DNA of 64,000 nucleotides from Senimuribacter sp049852125 (GTDB lineage: Bacteria > Bacillota > Clostridia > Peptostreptococcales > Anaerovoracaceae), in NCBI RefSeq assembly GCF_049852125.1, contig NZ_CP187532.1:930001-994000 (forward strand), read 5' to 3'. Below the pieces are notes generated by a model. That model was not told the DNA's origin, made no database searches, and worked only from the letters and a program-made list of their open reading frames with translations. This document shows, one piece after another, positions 41,707-50,865 of this stretch. Within the stretch, counting starts at the first letter, position 1; each line of letters opens with the position of its first letter. Both the position numbers and the translations under genes were made by a program.

Positions 41707-42267
41707 ATGGAAGACAGCAGAATCGTCGATCTGTATTGGCAGAGAGACGAGGGGGCGATTTCGGCTACAGCAGAGAAGTATAGCAAATACTGCAATCACA
41801 TAGCGTACAACATCCTATATAGCAGTGAGGACGCGGAGGAGTGCGTTAACGATACTTATTTGCGCGCTTGGAATGCTATACCACCGCATCGGCCAGTACA
41901 GTTGTCTACTTTTTTGGGTAAGATTACTCGTAACTTGGCGTTGAATAAGTATAAAGGGTATAACGCGAAGAAAAGAGGCGGAGGTCAGACTGCTGCGGCA
42001 TTGGCGGAATTAGAGGAATGTGTTGCAAGCAGATGTCTGGTAGAGGATTTTATTGATGAGAGTGTTTTGACAGGGGTGATCAATGATTTTCTCAGAGGAC
42101 TTCCTAAAGTGAATCGAGTGATTTTTGTTAAACGGTATTGGTATATGACACCGGTTAAAGAAATTGCGGCGGAGATGTCTATGAGAGAAAACAGGGTGGC
42201 CACAATGCTGTTTCGTATGAGAAAGGAACTGAAGGATTGTCTGGAAAAGGAGGACATTCCATTATGA
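41707..42267 (+). CDS. ECF-type RNA polymerase sigma factor
   Basis: 186-residue sigma-70 family protein with region 2 ('AYNILYSSEDAEECVNDTYLRAWNAIPP', 'LSTFLGKITRNLALNKYK') and region 4 ('LPKVNRVIFVKRYWYMTPVKEIAAEMSMRENRVATMLFRMRKELK'). Directs a small regulon after a cell-surface signal. The ATG at 41707 has AAAGGAGA upstream; the longer frame would begin within the preceding gene. Its stop overlaps the next start (ATGA), coupling it to a single-pass membrane protein that probably restrains it. Confidence 0.93.
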   Translation: MEDSRIVDLYWQRDEGAISATAEKYSKYCNHIAYNILYSSEDAEECVNDTYLRAWNAIPPHRPVQLSTFLGKITRNLALNKYKGYNAKKRGGGQTAAALAELEECVASRCLVEDFIDESVLTGVINDFLRGLPKVNRVIFVKRYWYMTPVKEIAAEMSMRENRVATMLFRMRKELKDCLEKEDIPL

Positions 42268-43514
42268 AAATGGAAGAAAAATTTTTGTCGGCCATAGGCG
42301 ATATAGAGGATGATTTTATAAGCGAGGCGGCTGCGTGCACACCGGCAGCCGTAAAAAAGCCTAAGAATTTGTGGTTACGTTACGGATGTTTGGCGGCCTG
42401 CCTGGTTATTGCAGTCGTTGCATGCGTAAAAATGATGCCTGTGGAGAAAGGGTCTGGCGGAAACCCTTTGCCGCAAGATAATATGGCGAAACTGCCTATA
42501 CTGACCATAGAGGAAAAACAACGTGATAGCCATAGTGAAAAGCGTACGAAGAAAGTATTGGCGGAAGAAAGTGTGAGGGAAACTGAGAACCCGTGGAAAT
42601 CGGGAAGCAAGGTGGAATTATTGCCGGTTTACTCTAACGATGCTTTTATTGCCAATGATGAGAATTTGAAGGCTGCAGAGGAAGCGGCGATTGTCGACCG
42701 TGTACTTTTGGCGGCGGCAGCAGTGGATATGGATGTAAAAGCGGATGATGTGGTGATAGGGTGTGATTACGGGGAAAAGGATGACGGTGCTGTAAGCTTC
42801 ATAGCGAAGGCAGAGAATGATGAGGGGACGATACAGTCATCCCGAGGACACGAGCTTTTGATACAGTTTGCTGACGAGGTGGAATTACCAGAGGAATGCA
42901 GAATACCAAAGGGGGAGAGAACACAGGAGAATATGGAGCGTGTCACCGCCTGGCTTTTGGATAAGTACGCCGATTTGGCTGGCTTTGAGGAGGGCAAAGC
43001 GGTAGCTGAAGCAGTCTGGAAAGAGGAATGGCAAAAATGGATGATCGGGGGTTATGAGAAGACTGATACTTTAGAGGGTGATATCGTCAGCTATAACTTA
43101 AAGCGTGTGTTTTTCCACTTGGATGACGCTGGAAATCTGCAAAGCATTTTTATTAAGGATTATCTGGCCGGCAGTGAGAAGATTGAGGAATATCCGATAA
43201 TTTCAGAGGATGAAGCAAAGAGGCTGCTGGCGTTGGGAGACTATGTGACCAGATATGATCACGACATGCCGGGACTTGGATATATACAGCGGATCAGCTT
43301 AGTGTATTTGGCAGGTGATGATTTTAATATTTTTATGCCGTACTATGCCTTTGATGTGAAATTACCGGAGGGTATGGCGCCTGAAGGAGATGGTGAAGCT
43401 TCTTTGGAAGGCGAGACCGGAACGGAAGGCGCATATGTTGACTGTGCAACATACTACGTTCCGGCAGTAAAGAGCGATTATATTGCCAATATGCCTAAGG
43501 GTAAAATTTCATAG
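42264..43514 (+). CDS. Single-pass membrane protein, probable partner of the ECF sigma factor
   Basis: 416-residue protein with a cytoplasmic N-terminus of about 40 residues ('KMEEKFLSAIGDIEDDFISEA'), one transmembrane helix ('YGCLAACLVIAVVACVKM', about 44-61) and a long extracytoplasmic acidic domain of unknown fold. The topology and translational coupling to the sigma gene fit an anti-sigma factor that binds the sigma with its N-terminus and senses outside conditions; there is no classical zinc-finger anti-sigma motif. Similar pairs are frequent in clostridia. The extracytoplasmic sequence resembles nothing I recognise. Confidence 0.82.
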   Translation: MKMEEKFLSAIGDIEDDFISEAAACTPAAVKKPKNLWLRYGCLAACLVIAVVACVKMMPVEKGSGGNPLPQDNMAKLPILTIEEKQRDSHSEKRTKKVLAEESVRETENPWKSGSKVELLPVYSNDAFIANDENLKAAEEAAIVDRVLLAAAAVDMDVKADDVVIGCDYGEKDDGAVSFIAKAENDEGTIQSSRGHELLIQFADEVELPEECRIPKGERTQENMERVTAWLLDKYADLAGFEEGKAVAEAVWKEEWQKWMIGGYEKTDTLEGDIVSYNLKRVFFHLDDAGNLQSIFIKDYLAGSEKIEEYPIISEDEAKRLLALGDYVTRYDHDMPGLGYIQRISLVYLAGDDFNIFMPYYAFDVKLPEGMAPEGDGEASLEGETGTEGAYVDCATYYVPAVKSDYIANMPKGKIS

Positions 43515-43521
43515 TAAATTT

Positions 43522-43574
43522 AAAACGGGATCAGACTAGACGCTTTTGTATCGCGTAAAGGAGATCCCGTTTTG
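43522..43574. terminator. Bidirectional terminator between convergent genes
   Basis: AAAACGGGATC and GATCCCGTTTT, 11 perfect pairs around a long loop. A/T-rich tracts on both sides let it serve the plus gene ending 43514 and the minus gene ending 43612. Confidence 0.82.
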
Positions 43575-43611
43575 TTATGCGACTAATTTGTAATCACGAT
43601 AGTCGAATGAA

Positions 43612-45180
43612 TTATGCCAGTCCGATATACGGCGCGACAGAAATAATCAGCGTAGATATAATCAGCAAAGGCACTGTAATTTTCAGCTGTTGTTTTACAA
43701 ACACATTATATGGAACGCCTGCCATTTCAATGATACCCATATTCGTAGATTCAGGATACCAGCTGCATACGAAGTTTACACCGCAGGTAAATGCCGACAT
43801 CAGAATTACCTGTCCGCCGACGGAGCCAGCAGAGGTGCCTGCAAACAATGCAAATGCCAGCGCGCCGAAAATCGGCATAGTGATGCCGGAAACACCGCTT
43901 GTAGACTGCAGTACCAGCGCGATCAGGAGATATACAATAATTGCCGCAATCGCAAACGCCCAAAGAGGAACACCGGACAAGAAACTCTGAATCCAATGGA
44001 TAAAAGTGATGCTCATCCCGGATTCTCTGGAACCCATGAAGATGGAGATTCCTCTGGAAGCCGCAAGTACCATGACAACGCCCATCAGATCCTTGCAGCC
44101 TTCTATAAAGGTGCTGACCCACTCGTGAAGATCCATTTTATTGATCAAACCGATGACAATAGCGCCGATGAGCCATGTAACAGAAAACTCGTCAAAATAC
44201 CACCAGCCAAAAGACACAAAATTGTCAGTACCAAGCAAGTTGCCAAAGAATGTACCGCTCAGCTTGGTCTGCAGAATGTTCACATATTCGAACATGGTCT
44301 GATTGCCTACAGGAATAGAGTCCCAAGGCACGTAGCCCAGTACGCAGGCAAGAATTACGATACCGAACGCAATCAGAGAGGCCTTGTGACGTCCTGACAT
44401 TTTGGTTGTCTCCGCAGAAGCAGTCTCTCCTTCGTCCGAACGAATCGGCACCTGTATACTATCAATTCCTGCTACAGCAGATCTAGACGGGTCTTTTTTG
44501 ACCATATTGGCATAACGGATTACGGAGAAGATACCAAAGGCCAGCAACGCTGCTAAAAGTACCAGACGCAGTAAAATACCGGAACCCAGAGAAAGCTCGT
44601 CATTGCCGATGGCAGCAACCGCAGCGCCGATGGCATATGGGTTGACAACGTCAGCCATATTACCGCAGACTGCACCGATCAGAATAACCTGAATACCGGT
44701 CATCACATCGTAACCCGCTTTTACAAACAGCGGAATAATGATAATTGCGTAAGCGGGAAGTTCTTCCCATGCGCCGTAAACCGTTCCCATCAAAGCAAAT
44801 ACAATCATCAGAAGTGCAATCAGCGTATTGCCCTTGAACTTTCTGACCAGTACATTGATGCCGGCATCCATGGCGCCGGTTTTTGTAAGTACGGCAAGCA
44901 GACCGCCAGATACCAGAATCGCCATGGCAACATCAGCGGCATTGGCAAAGCCTTTAATCGGCGCCAGGAAAAAGTCCCAGATGCCTACAGGGTCAGTCCC
45001 TGCATTTTCAATAATGTTTCCGTCTGCATCGAAGGCAGCATTATAAATAATTTCACTGTTTCCCGCCTCGTCGGTAGTTACGACGGAGGTCGGTACAAAC
45101 CAGGTCATGATGCCTACGATAAACAGGAACATCATGACGATAATCAATGCAGGCGGCATTCTGAATTGTTTTTTCTTCAT
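43612..45180 (-). CDS. YfcC family carrier (arginine/ornithine- or C4-dicarboxylate-like)
   Basis: 522-residue polytopic membrane protein with about 12 helices. 'MPPALIIVMMFLFIVGIMTWFVPT' at the start, 'AILVSGGLLAVLTKTGAMDAGINVLVRKFKG', 'GTVYGAWEELPAYAIIIIPLFVKAGYD' and 'STSGVSGITMPIFGALA' fit the YfcC/DcuC-related group, often annotated as basic amino acid antiporter or uncharacterised. It is downstream of an M20 dipeptidase gene on the same strand (gap 29 bases), suggesting joint uptake or exchange and cleavage of peptides or acyl-amino acids. Substrate is inference. Confidence 0.88.
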   Translation of the reverse strand: MKKKQFRMPPALIIVMMFLFIVGIMTWFVPTSVVTTDEAGNSEIIYNAAFDADGNIIENAGTDPVGIWDFFLAPIKGFANAADVAMAILVSGGLLAVLTKTGAMDAGINVLVRKFKGNTLIALLMIVFALMGTVYGAWEELPAYAIIIIPLFVKAGYDVMTGIQVILIGAVCGNMADVVNPYAIGAAVAAIGNDELSLGSGILLRLVLLAALLAFGIFSVIRYANMVKKDPSRSAVAGIDSIQVPIRSDEGETASAETTKMSGRHKASLIAFGIVILACVLGYVPWDSIPVGNQTMFEYVNILQTKLSGTFFGNLLGTDNFVSFGWWYFDEFSVTWLIGAIVIGLINKMDLHEWVSTFIEGCKDLMGVVMVLAASRGISIFMGSRESGMSITFIHWIQSFLSGVPLWAFAIAAIIVYLLIALVLQSTSGVSGITMPIFGALAFALFAGTSAGSVGGQVILMSAFTCGVNFVCSWYPESTNMGIIEMAGVPYNVFVKQQLKITVPLLIISTLIISVAPYIGLA

Positions 45181-45209
45181 TGTGAATACCTCGTTTCTTT
45201 AATCGTATT

Positions 45210-46580
45210 TTATTTTGCCAGTTGATAAATCGCTTCTACCATAACTTTCAGCCAGATCTCTAGTTTATCAATTTCCAGACTTTCATTGGCCTGATGCATG
45301 GTGTCAATTTGGTCAGGAAGCAAGCAGCCGAAAGCAACGCAGTTGCTGATGGTTCTGGAATAGGTCGCGCCGCCGGATACCATCGGCTGACTTTCCATGT
45401 CGCCGGTTACTTTGCGGTACGCTTCCATTAAAGTGCTTACCAGTTCAGAATCCTTTTCTACATAGAGTGGATTTTCTTTAGATGCCAGTTCATAGGTGTA
45501 ACCAGTACCTTGGATCTTCTGTTTGACTGCGTTCTCGATGTCGTCTACCTTGATGCTGACTGGAATTCTGCTGTCGCAGTATATGGTCAGTTTTCCATCC
45601 ACAGCTTGAATTTTGCCTATATTTAAGGTTAAGTGATCAGAAATTTCATCAGATGCAGAGATTCCCATTTTCTCACCGAATACCGTTGTTCCAAAGTGCG
45701 CATTATAGAAATCGACTACTTCTTTCAACTGACCGGTGACAGATACTTTTCCTAGTACATCCATCATATAGCTGATGGCGTTGCGGCCTTCGTGGACATC
45801 CTTGGCGTGAACGCCGATACCGGTTACCTCCAGCTGCAATTTCCCGCCGTCAACATTAATCTGATAGATGGACGGATCTTTGCTGTTAGAAACAGCTTGT
45901 CTCACTTCTGCTTCCAGCGCTTCAGGAAGAATCACTTTGGCTGAGGACGGTACTGAGTTAAACGCGCTTCCGCCTTCTATGTTGATTACTTCATCAATCT
46001 TCCGTGTCAGGGTATATTGCAGCATACCCAGTTCTGCGAAAGTCACTGGAAATTCAGAATCCGGTGAAAAGGCAGCAACAGGCATTTCCGGTTTTACCTG
46101 ATGCAGATAATAGTCCATACAACCCCAGTTGGTTTCCTCATTGGTGCCAAGGATCAGGCGAATTCTCCGTTTAAGAGGTACGTTCAGATCTTTTAAAATT
46201 TTCATGGCATAGAGGCAAGTGAGCAGAGGTCCTTTATCGTCTAAGGTGCCTCTCCCCCAGATTCTTCCGCCTTCAATTTGTCCGCCCCACGGATCTCTGT
46301 CCCAGCCGTCACCAGCAGGAACAACGTCCAAGTGTCCTAAAATGCCAATCATTTCATCTCCATCGCCGAACTCGATATGTCCGACATAGTTATCGAAGTT
46401 TTCTGTGCGAAATCCCATCCGCTCGCCCATTGCAAGAGCTGCTGCAAGCGCCTTTGCCGGACCTTCGCCAAAAGGCATGCCTGGCTTTGGTTCGCCCTCG
46501 ACGCTGTCTATTTGACAGAGAGCGGAGATGTCCTGCACTAAAGGCTCTATTGCGGATTTGACTTCATTGGTAAAATCCAT
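45210..46580 (-). CDS. M20 family zinc dipeptidase, PepV-like
   Basis: 456-residue cytoplasmic metallopeptidase. Zinc ligands are seen in 'LGHLDVVPAGDGWDRDPWGG' (His), 'GRGTLDDKGP' (Asp), catalytic and metal Glu pair in 'GTNEETNWG', 'FSPDSEFP' (Asp) and 'DTMHQANE' near the C-terminus (His). The inserted lid domain and length match PepV/Xaa-His dipeptidases rather than shorter ArgE/DapE enzymes. Start at 46580 with AAAGGAG; a longer frame from 46697 runs through promoter DNA. First gene of a two-gene unit with the YfcC carrier. Confidence 0.93.
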   Translation of the reverse strand: MDFTNEVKSAIEPLVQDISALCQIDSVEGEPKPGMPFGEGPAKALAAALAMGERMGFRTENFDNYVGHIEFGDGDEMIGILGHLDVVPAGDGWDRDPWGGQIEGGRIWGRGTLDDKGPLLTCLYAMKILKDLNVPLKRRIRLILGTNEETNWGCMDYYLHQVKPEMPVAAFSPDSEFPVTFAELGMLQYTLTRKIDEVINIEGGSAFNSVPSSAKVILPEALEAEVRQAVSNSKDPSIYQINVDGGKLQLEVTGIGVHAKDVHEGRNAISYMMDVLGKVSVTGQLKEVVDFYNAHFGTTVFGEKMGISASDEISDHLTLNIGKIQAVDGKLTIYCDSRIPVSIKVDDIENAVKQKIQGTGYTYELASKENPLYVEKDSELVSTLMEAYRKVTGDMESQPMVSGGATYSRTISNCVAFGCLLPDQIDTMHQANESLEIDKLEIWLKVMVEAIYQLAK

Positions 46581-46774
46581 AAACTCGTCTCCTTTCTTAC
46601 TATAATTATATAATATATTATACCACAAGCAGTGTACGGCAAAAGTCGAATTTTGGAAGTAAATTTGGCTATTTTGGGAAAAAAAGTAGTGCTGCATTGT
46701 TTTACGTCAAGGAGAGAATGCTAAGTGAATCAAACCAAAATGGAAATAATAAGGAAATATTAAGTGGAAAACGG

Positions 46775-46803
46775 TTGAAATAATGTTTTATTTTGGATAT
46801 AAT
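46775..46803 (+). promoter_or_regulatory. Sigma-A promoter of the CAP-domain gene
   Basis: TTGAAA (46775-46780), 17-base spacer, TATAAT (46798-46803), 65 bases before the start. Confidence 0.85.
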
Positions 46804-46868
46804 ATGGTAAAGAGAGGACATGCATACTTCTAAACAGTAAAGATCGTATTGAAGACGGGAGGTTAAAA

Positions 46869-47453
46869 ATGAGAAGAAAAATGTACAACAGGATTTTTGC
46901 GGTATCTGTAATTATAATAGTATGCTTAGCGGGAAGTCTGCCTGGTATGGGCGAATTTGCTTCAGAGCCGGAAGCATCTGCGTATGGAGCGCAGAAAGAG
47001 ATTGGGGATACCTATGATTCAAAGTTTCGTAGGGAAATGCTGCGCTTAGTTAATCAGTATCGCAGAGAGCATGGCTTGCGAGAGGTTCGCGGCAGTGTGA
47101 AAATTCGGGAGGCTGCGAAAAGAAGGGCGGAAGAAGCGCTGAAGCATCCCCGACTGGCGCATCAGCGCTATATGCGAAATGGTGAAATCGGCAGATTTGA
47201 TACGGTTTTCAAAGAAATGCATATATCATTGCGAGCGAGAGGATGGGGTGAAAATCTTGCATGGCGCGGAAATTATCACGGAAACGCAATCATTATGGCG
47301 CGAAAATTCTTTGAACAGTGGAAGGCTTCTCCATCTCACAGAATGAATATGCTGCAGAATCGATATACTGTTATGGAAACTGCGGTAGCTTATGATATAT
47401 CCAGAGGAAGACGTTATAAGGCGGCGTCGGCGCAACTGTTTTTAATGGAATAA
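46869..47453 (+). CDS. Secreted CAP/SCP domain protein
   Basis: 194-residue protein with an N-terminal signal sequence (about 1-39, ending near ASAYG) and one CAP domain ('REMLRLVNQYRREHGLREVRGS', 'AAKRRAEEALKHPRLAHQRYM', 'GWGENLAWRG', 'FFEQWKASPSHRMNML'). The His and Glu residues that line the CAP cavity are present. Bacterial CAP proteins are extracellular, with roles in the cell wall, spores or lipid binding; no specific role can be given. It is unusually Arg-rich. Strong promoter and GGGAGG site; stands alone. Confidence 0.92.
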   Translation: MRRKMYNRIFAVSVIIIVCLAGSLPGMGEFASEPEASAYGAQKEIGDTYDSKFRREMLRLVNQYRREHGLREVRGSVKIREAAKRRAEEALKHPRLAHQRYMRNGEIGRFDTVFKEMHISLRARGWGENLAWRGNYHGNAIIMARKFFEQWKASPSHRMNMLQNRYTVMETAVAYDISRGRRYKAASAQLFLME

Positions 47454-47647
47454 ATACGCAAGAAAAGAGAGGTGGGTCTGATCTGTAAATATTGCAGATA
47501 CGACATCTCTTGGCAGGGGATTGTTTTATATAATATGAAGCGAGAAGTATCTATTCAATTCTTGAAAACAATGATATAATAAACACGTAATATCTACAGC
47601 TTATGATTTTGATTTAGAGGAAGACGGAATTTATAAGAGGTGAAAAA

Positions 47648-48246
47648 ATGGGTAAAAAAAGAGCATGGGAATTTTTTACGATAGCTTTAGTGCTGTCTCT
47701 TGCTTTGGGCAGCCTTGTTGTCTGCGGTCAGTGAAAGCAACGGAAAGAACAAAATGATGAGACACGTGAGGCGAATACTCTGATGCAAGATGTTATAGCT
47801 ATGTGCAGGAATGTCGATCTTGGGGAAGACAATGACTTTGATAGCGATATCTCTGAGGACGTAGAGGCTTATCTGATAGCAAAGCAGGACGCTTGGCAAA
47901 ACTTTTACGAGCGCAATGATACTGTTTTAAACCAATATAATATATCCGGAAAGCTGGAAGGAGAATTACAGAGCAAAGAATTGGATATTTACCTGTATAG
48001 CTTGGAAACGGAGTATATTTACGGTGATAGTGAAGAAAGGTCAGGCGAGGTTTTGAAGTGCTGGTAAAGTATGATCCGAAAACAAAACAGATTGTAGACA
48101 TCTATGAGCCGCTAGACGCTTTTGACATGAAGGTATGTGGCTCGGAAAAGTTTATGCTCTTAGGAAAAAATCTGCTGGAGGCAGCAGATAAGCTTCCGCG
48201 CTTACCGTCTAAGGCGGAGATAGAGTTAGGATCTTTTAGGCTATAG
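47648..48246 (+). pseudogene. Small lipoprotein-like gene broken by a stop and a frameshift
   Basis: From the ATG at 47648 (AGAGGTG site upstream) the frame gives 'MGKKRAWEFFTIALVLSLAL' plus 'GSLVVCGQ', an export signal with a candidate lipid Cys, then TGA at 47732. The same frame resumes as 'KQRKEQNDETREANTLMQ' and runs to 48065, where a one-base loss in the T-run at 48051-48054 shifts the sequence; the adjacent frame continues 'VLVKYDPKTKQIVDIYEP' to TAA at 48246. Restored, the gene would encode about 199 residues. Two lesions argue for a true pseudogene. The family is not recognised. Confidence 0.72.
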
Positions 48247-48331
48247 GATGTTGTAAAAGCTAAGATATGCTAAGAAAGTAGAACTAATCCGAATACGTAA
48301 CGCACCTATAAGAAAAGGTGGGAGAATATAT

Positions 48332-48769
48332 ATGAGAAATAGAACTAAAAATGAGAAATTTGTTATCGCATTTATTATTACTGCAGCGGTAAGTATCTTT
48401 GTTTATGGGATTCTTTTCTTTGTTATGTGCAGCAGATTTCCGTTTTCTCAACTCAATTTTGCACAGCGGCAAATTCTGCGTCAGTGGGCAGAGCGGATTA
48501 TTAATCTTGGGGCTGCTGTTTATGTGATAGGAAATATTTGGTCTATTTTTTGTTTCATTAAAGGTGACCGTCAGGTTGGGCTGCGAAGTTTGACAGCCTA
48601 TGCAACAGTAGCTGCTGCAGCTATGCTTGTCGCTATAATTCCATTTGTGATATTGGACGGAACGAACAGAGATGATTATTGTTATCCCGTCTGGCTGTTC
48701 CTTATTTGTGATGTGGCATTTCTGACGGCGGCTTTCTTCTTTGACTTGAGGAAGCGATGGCGTAAATAA
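48332..48769 (+). CDS. Small four-helix membrane protein, unknown family
   Basis: 145-residue protein with four hydrophobic segments (about 11-31, 56-76, 84-106, 116-134), basic ends and no conserved motif I know. A purine-rich site (AAAGGTGGGAG) precedes the ATG. It follows the broken lipoprotein gene by 86 bases and may have shared its transcript. Functionally unassignable from sequence. Confidence 0.7.
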   Translation: MRNRTKNEKFVIAFIITAAVSIFVYGILFFVMCSRFPFSQLNFAQRQILRQWAERIINLGAAVYVIGNIWSIFCFIKGDRQVGLRSLTAYATVAAAAMLVAIIPFVILDGTNRDDYCYPVWLFLICDVAFLTAAFFFDLRKRWRK

Positions 48770-48834
48770 ACGCAGATATTTGTATTTGAGCATTTTCTAT
48801 GAGAGGCGGAAAATGAATAAGAAATAAAAGATTA

Positions 48835-48867
48835 AAACGCAATGAAAAGACATTGCGTTTCAGTTTG
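48835..48867. terminator. Bidirectional terminator
   Basis: AAACGCAATG and CATTGCGTTT, ten perfect pairs around AAAAGA, with T-rich flanks on both strands, between the membrane-protein gene and the convergent nitroreductase gene. Confidence 0.82.
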
Positions 48868-48895
48868 TGTAGATTTAATTATAGCTTTGTACAGC

Positions 48896-49507
48896 TTAGA
48901 TGATATCAGCGATTTCATCAAAAGTTTTCTTCTTTAATTTTGGAAGATCGTAGGAAGGATCAGGTTTGCCTACCACCAGAACCATGACCGGGGTTTCACC
49001 TTCTGGACGTCCCAGCAGAGTGCGAAGGAAAGTCGGCGGCGCTGGTGTATAGGTCAGACTGGCAAGACCTGCATTGCGCAGCGCGTTGATTAAAAATCCG
49101 ATGGAAATGCCAATGGATTCGTTGACATAATAGTTCTGGTCTTTGGTGCCGTCTTCCAGCGTTTTGTACCATTCTTTGAAAATAACAATCAGACAAGGCG
49201 CTTGCGTTAGGAAAGGCTTTTCCCAGTTTACGTCTAGTTTGTTGAGGTCAGCCTGCCATTCGTCGGTAATCTTGCTTTCGTAAAATTCCTTTTCTACTTT
49301 TTCGGCTTCTTCACGAATTTTTGCCTTCATGGCAGGGTCAGTGACAATGCTGAAATGCCATGGTTGTTTATCCGCGCCGTTTGGAGCGGTTCCCGCAGTT
49401 AAAACGCAGTTTTTAATCACTTCCATGTCGATTGGTTCTGGCAGGAATTCTCTGTAGGTACGGCGTTTGCGGGATTCTTCCAGCAATGCCTTTGATTTTT
49501 CTAACAT
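48896..49507 (-). CDS. Nitroreductase family FMN oxidoreductase
   Basis: 203-residue flavoprotein. FMN-binding segments 'SRKRRTYREFLPEPIDMEVI' and 'TAPNGADKQPWHFSIVTDP' at the N-terminus, 'NESIGISIGFLINALRNAGLASLTYTPAP' in the middle and 'PVMVLVVGKPDPSYDLP' near the end are typical of NAD(P)H-dependent nitroreductases. Substrates may be nitro compounds, quinones or flavins. GGAGG precedes the ATG. It is monocistronic and divergent from the heat-shock cluster. Confidence 0.92.
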   Translation of the reverse strand: MLEKSKALLEESRKRRTYREFLPEPIDMEVIKNCVLTAGTAPNGADKQPWHFSIVTDPAMKAKIREEAEKVEKEFYESKITDEWQADLNKLDVNWEKPFLTQAPCLIVIFKEWYKTLEDGTKDQNYYVNESIGISIGFLINALRNAGLASLTYTPAPPTFLRTLLGRPEGETPVMVLVVGKPDPSYDLPKLKKKTFDEIADII

Positions 49508-49738
49508 TATATATAACCTCCTGTGTTATCAAACAAAGATGGTATCCCTGGCTATATCGCCTTTGCCCGCTTATTTGCCCTAGTATAAGCGTATCACAAA
49601 GAATCTTTTTTAGCAAGTTTTTTGATAAGATTGTGTGCATCATATGAATATGGTTTGTTGCTTTTATTTTGTCTGGGCGACTTGAGATATAAATTGCCCA
49701 AATAAAGATAAAAGACTTGGAAAAATGTAAAAAACCTG

Positions 49739-49767
49739 TTGACATCAGCGCAGAATAGGACTATATT
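49739..49767 (+). promoter_or_regulatory. Sigma-A promoter of the hrcA heat-shock operon
   Basis: Consensus TTGACA (49739-49744), 17-base spacer, TATATT (49762-49767). The CIRCE operator starts 12 bases downstream. Confidence 0.92.
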
Positions 49768-49778
49768 ATATATAGCGA

Positions 49779-49805
49779 TTAGCACTCGGATGGAGTGAGT
49801 GCTAA
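49779..49805. promoter_or_regulatory. CIRCE operator (HrcA binding site)
   Basis: Perfect consensus arms TTAGCACTC and GAGTGCTAA separated by nine bases. Established target of the HrcA repressor encoded next to it; sits at the expected start of transcription. Confidence 0.98.
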
Positions 49806-49818
49806 TAAGGAGAAGGAA

Positions 49819-50865
49819 ATGGAATTAACAGAGAGAAAATTGAAGATATTGCAGGCGATTATCAGTGATTATGTTAAGTCTGCGGAGCCTGTTGGTTCGA
49901 GAACCCTTTCGAAAAAATTTGAACTGGGTATCAGCCCGGCGACGATCAGAAATGAAATGAGCGATTTGGAGGAGATGGGATATTTGACCCATCCGCATAC
50001 TTCTGCTGGCAGAGTGCCTTCAGATAAAGCATATAGATTATATGTCAACAATTTGATGGAGAAGCACGAATTATCTCCTACAGAAAAACATCTAATTGCT
50101 GAACGGCTGAGAAGCAATGTAAATGAATTTGATGAAACCATACGGCATGCTGCGAAGATCCTTTCAGAGATTACTAACTTGACGTCCTTTGCTATGACGC
50201 CAACGAAGAATGAGGATACCTTAAGGTTTATCAATCTTTTGCCGGTGGATGAGAATACTGTAGTGCTGATGATTGTTTCTGAAAGCGGTAAGATTTCCAA
50301 CACAGCCCTTCGTATGAAGGTTCCGTATACAGAAGAAGGCCTGCAGCTTTTGGCAAAAAATATGACGTATAATTACAATGGTAAGAAAATTACTGATGTA
50401 TTACGACATCATATCATTGCCAATTTTGAGTCGGATATTGAGGCCATGAGCAGATTGGCAGAAAATATTATGCCGAATTTCATGAAAACGTTGGAAGAAA
50501 TGCTCAATGTAAACCTTTACATGGATGGTTTAACCAATATTTTCGATATCCCGGAATATAACGATTTGGAAAAGGCCAGAAGCTTCTTGTCTTTATTGGA
50601 TAAAAAAGAGGATTTCACAAAGAAACTAATCGAGAGAGAAGACGGTATCATCGTAACGATTGGTGATGAAAATGCTGATGATTTGATGAATGATTGTTCT
50701 GTAATTACGGCAACCTATCATGTAGATGGCAAAATGGTAGGCAAGATTGGCGTCATCGGGCCGACTCGAATGAAATATGGAGAAATTACATCAATTATAG
50801 AATATTTAACGGAAAACCTAAACAATACATTTCAATTAGAAGGCGGTGAAGAGGATCGTGAATAA
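49819..50865 (+). CDS. hrcA: Heat-inducible transcription repressor HrcA
   Basis: 348-residue repressor of the CIRCE regulon. N-terminal winged helix with 'ERKLKILQAIISDYVKSAEPVGSRTLSKKFELGISPATIRNEMSDLEEMGYL' (three segments) and 'PHTSAGRVPSDKAYRLYV', then the HrcA GAF-like domain. The ATG at 49819 is served by AAGGAGAAGG; the GTG at 49795 lies within CIRCE and is rejected. HrcA autoregulates the operon and is usually folded by GroEL, giving titration control. Confidence 0.97.
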   Translation: MELTERKLKILQAIISDYVKSAEPVGSRTLSKKFELGISPATIRNEMSDLEEMGYLTHPHTSAGRVPSDKAYRLYVNNLMEKHELSPTEKHLIAERLRSNVNEFDETIRHAAKILSEITNLTSFAMTPTKNEDTLRFINLLPVDENTVVLMIVSESGKISNTALRMKVPYTEEGLQLLAKNMTYNYNGKKITDVLRHHIIANFESDIEAMSRLAENIMPNFMKTLEEMLNVNLYMDGLTNIFDIPEYNDLEKARSFLSLLDKKEDFTKKLIEREDGIIVTIGDENADDLMNDCSVITATYHVDGKMVGKIGVIGPTRMKYGEITSIIEYLTENLNNTFQLEGGEEDRE

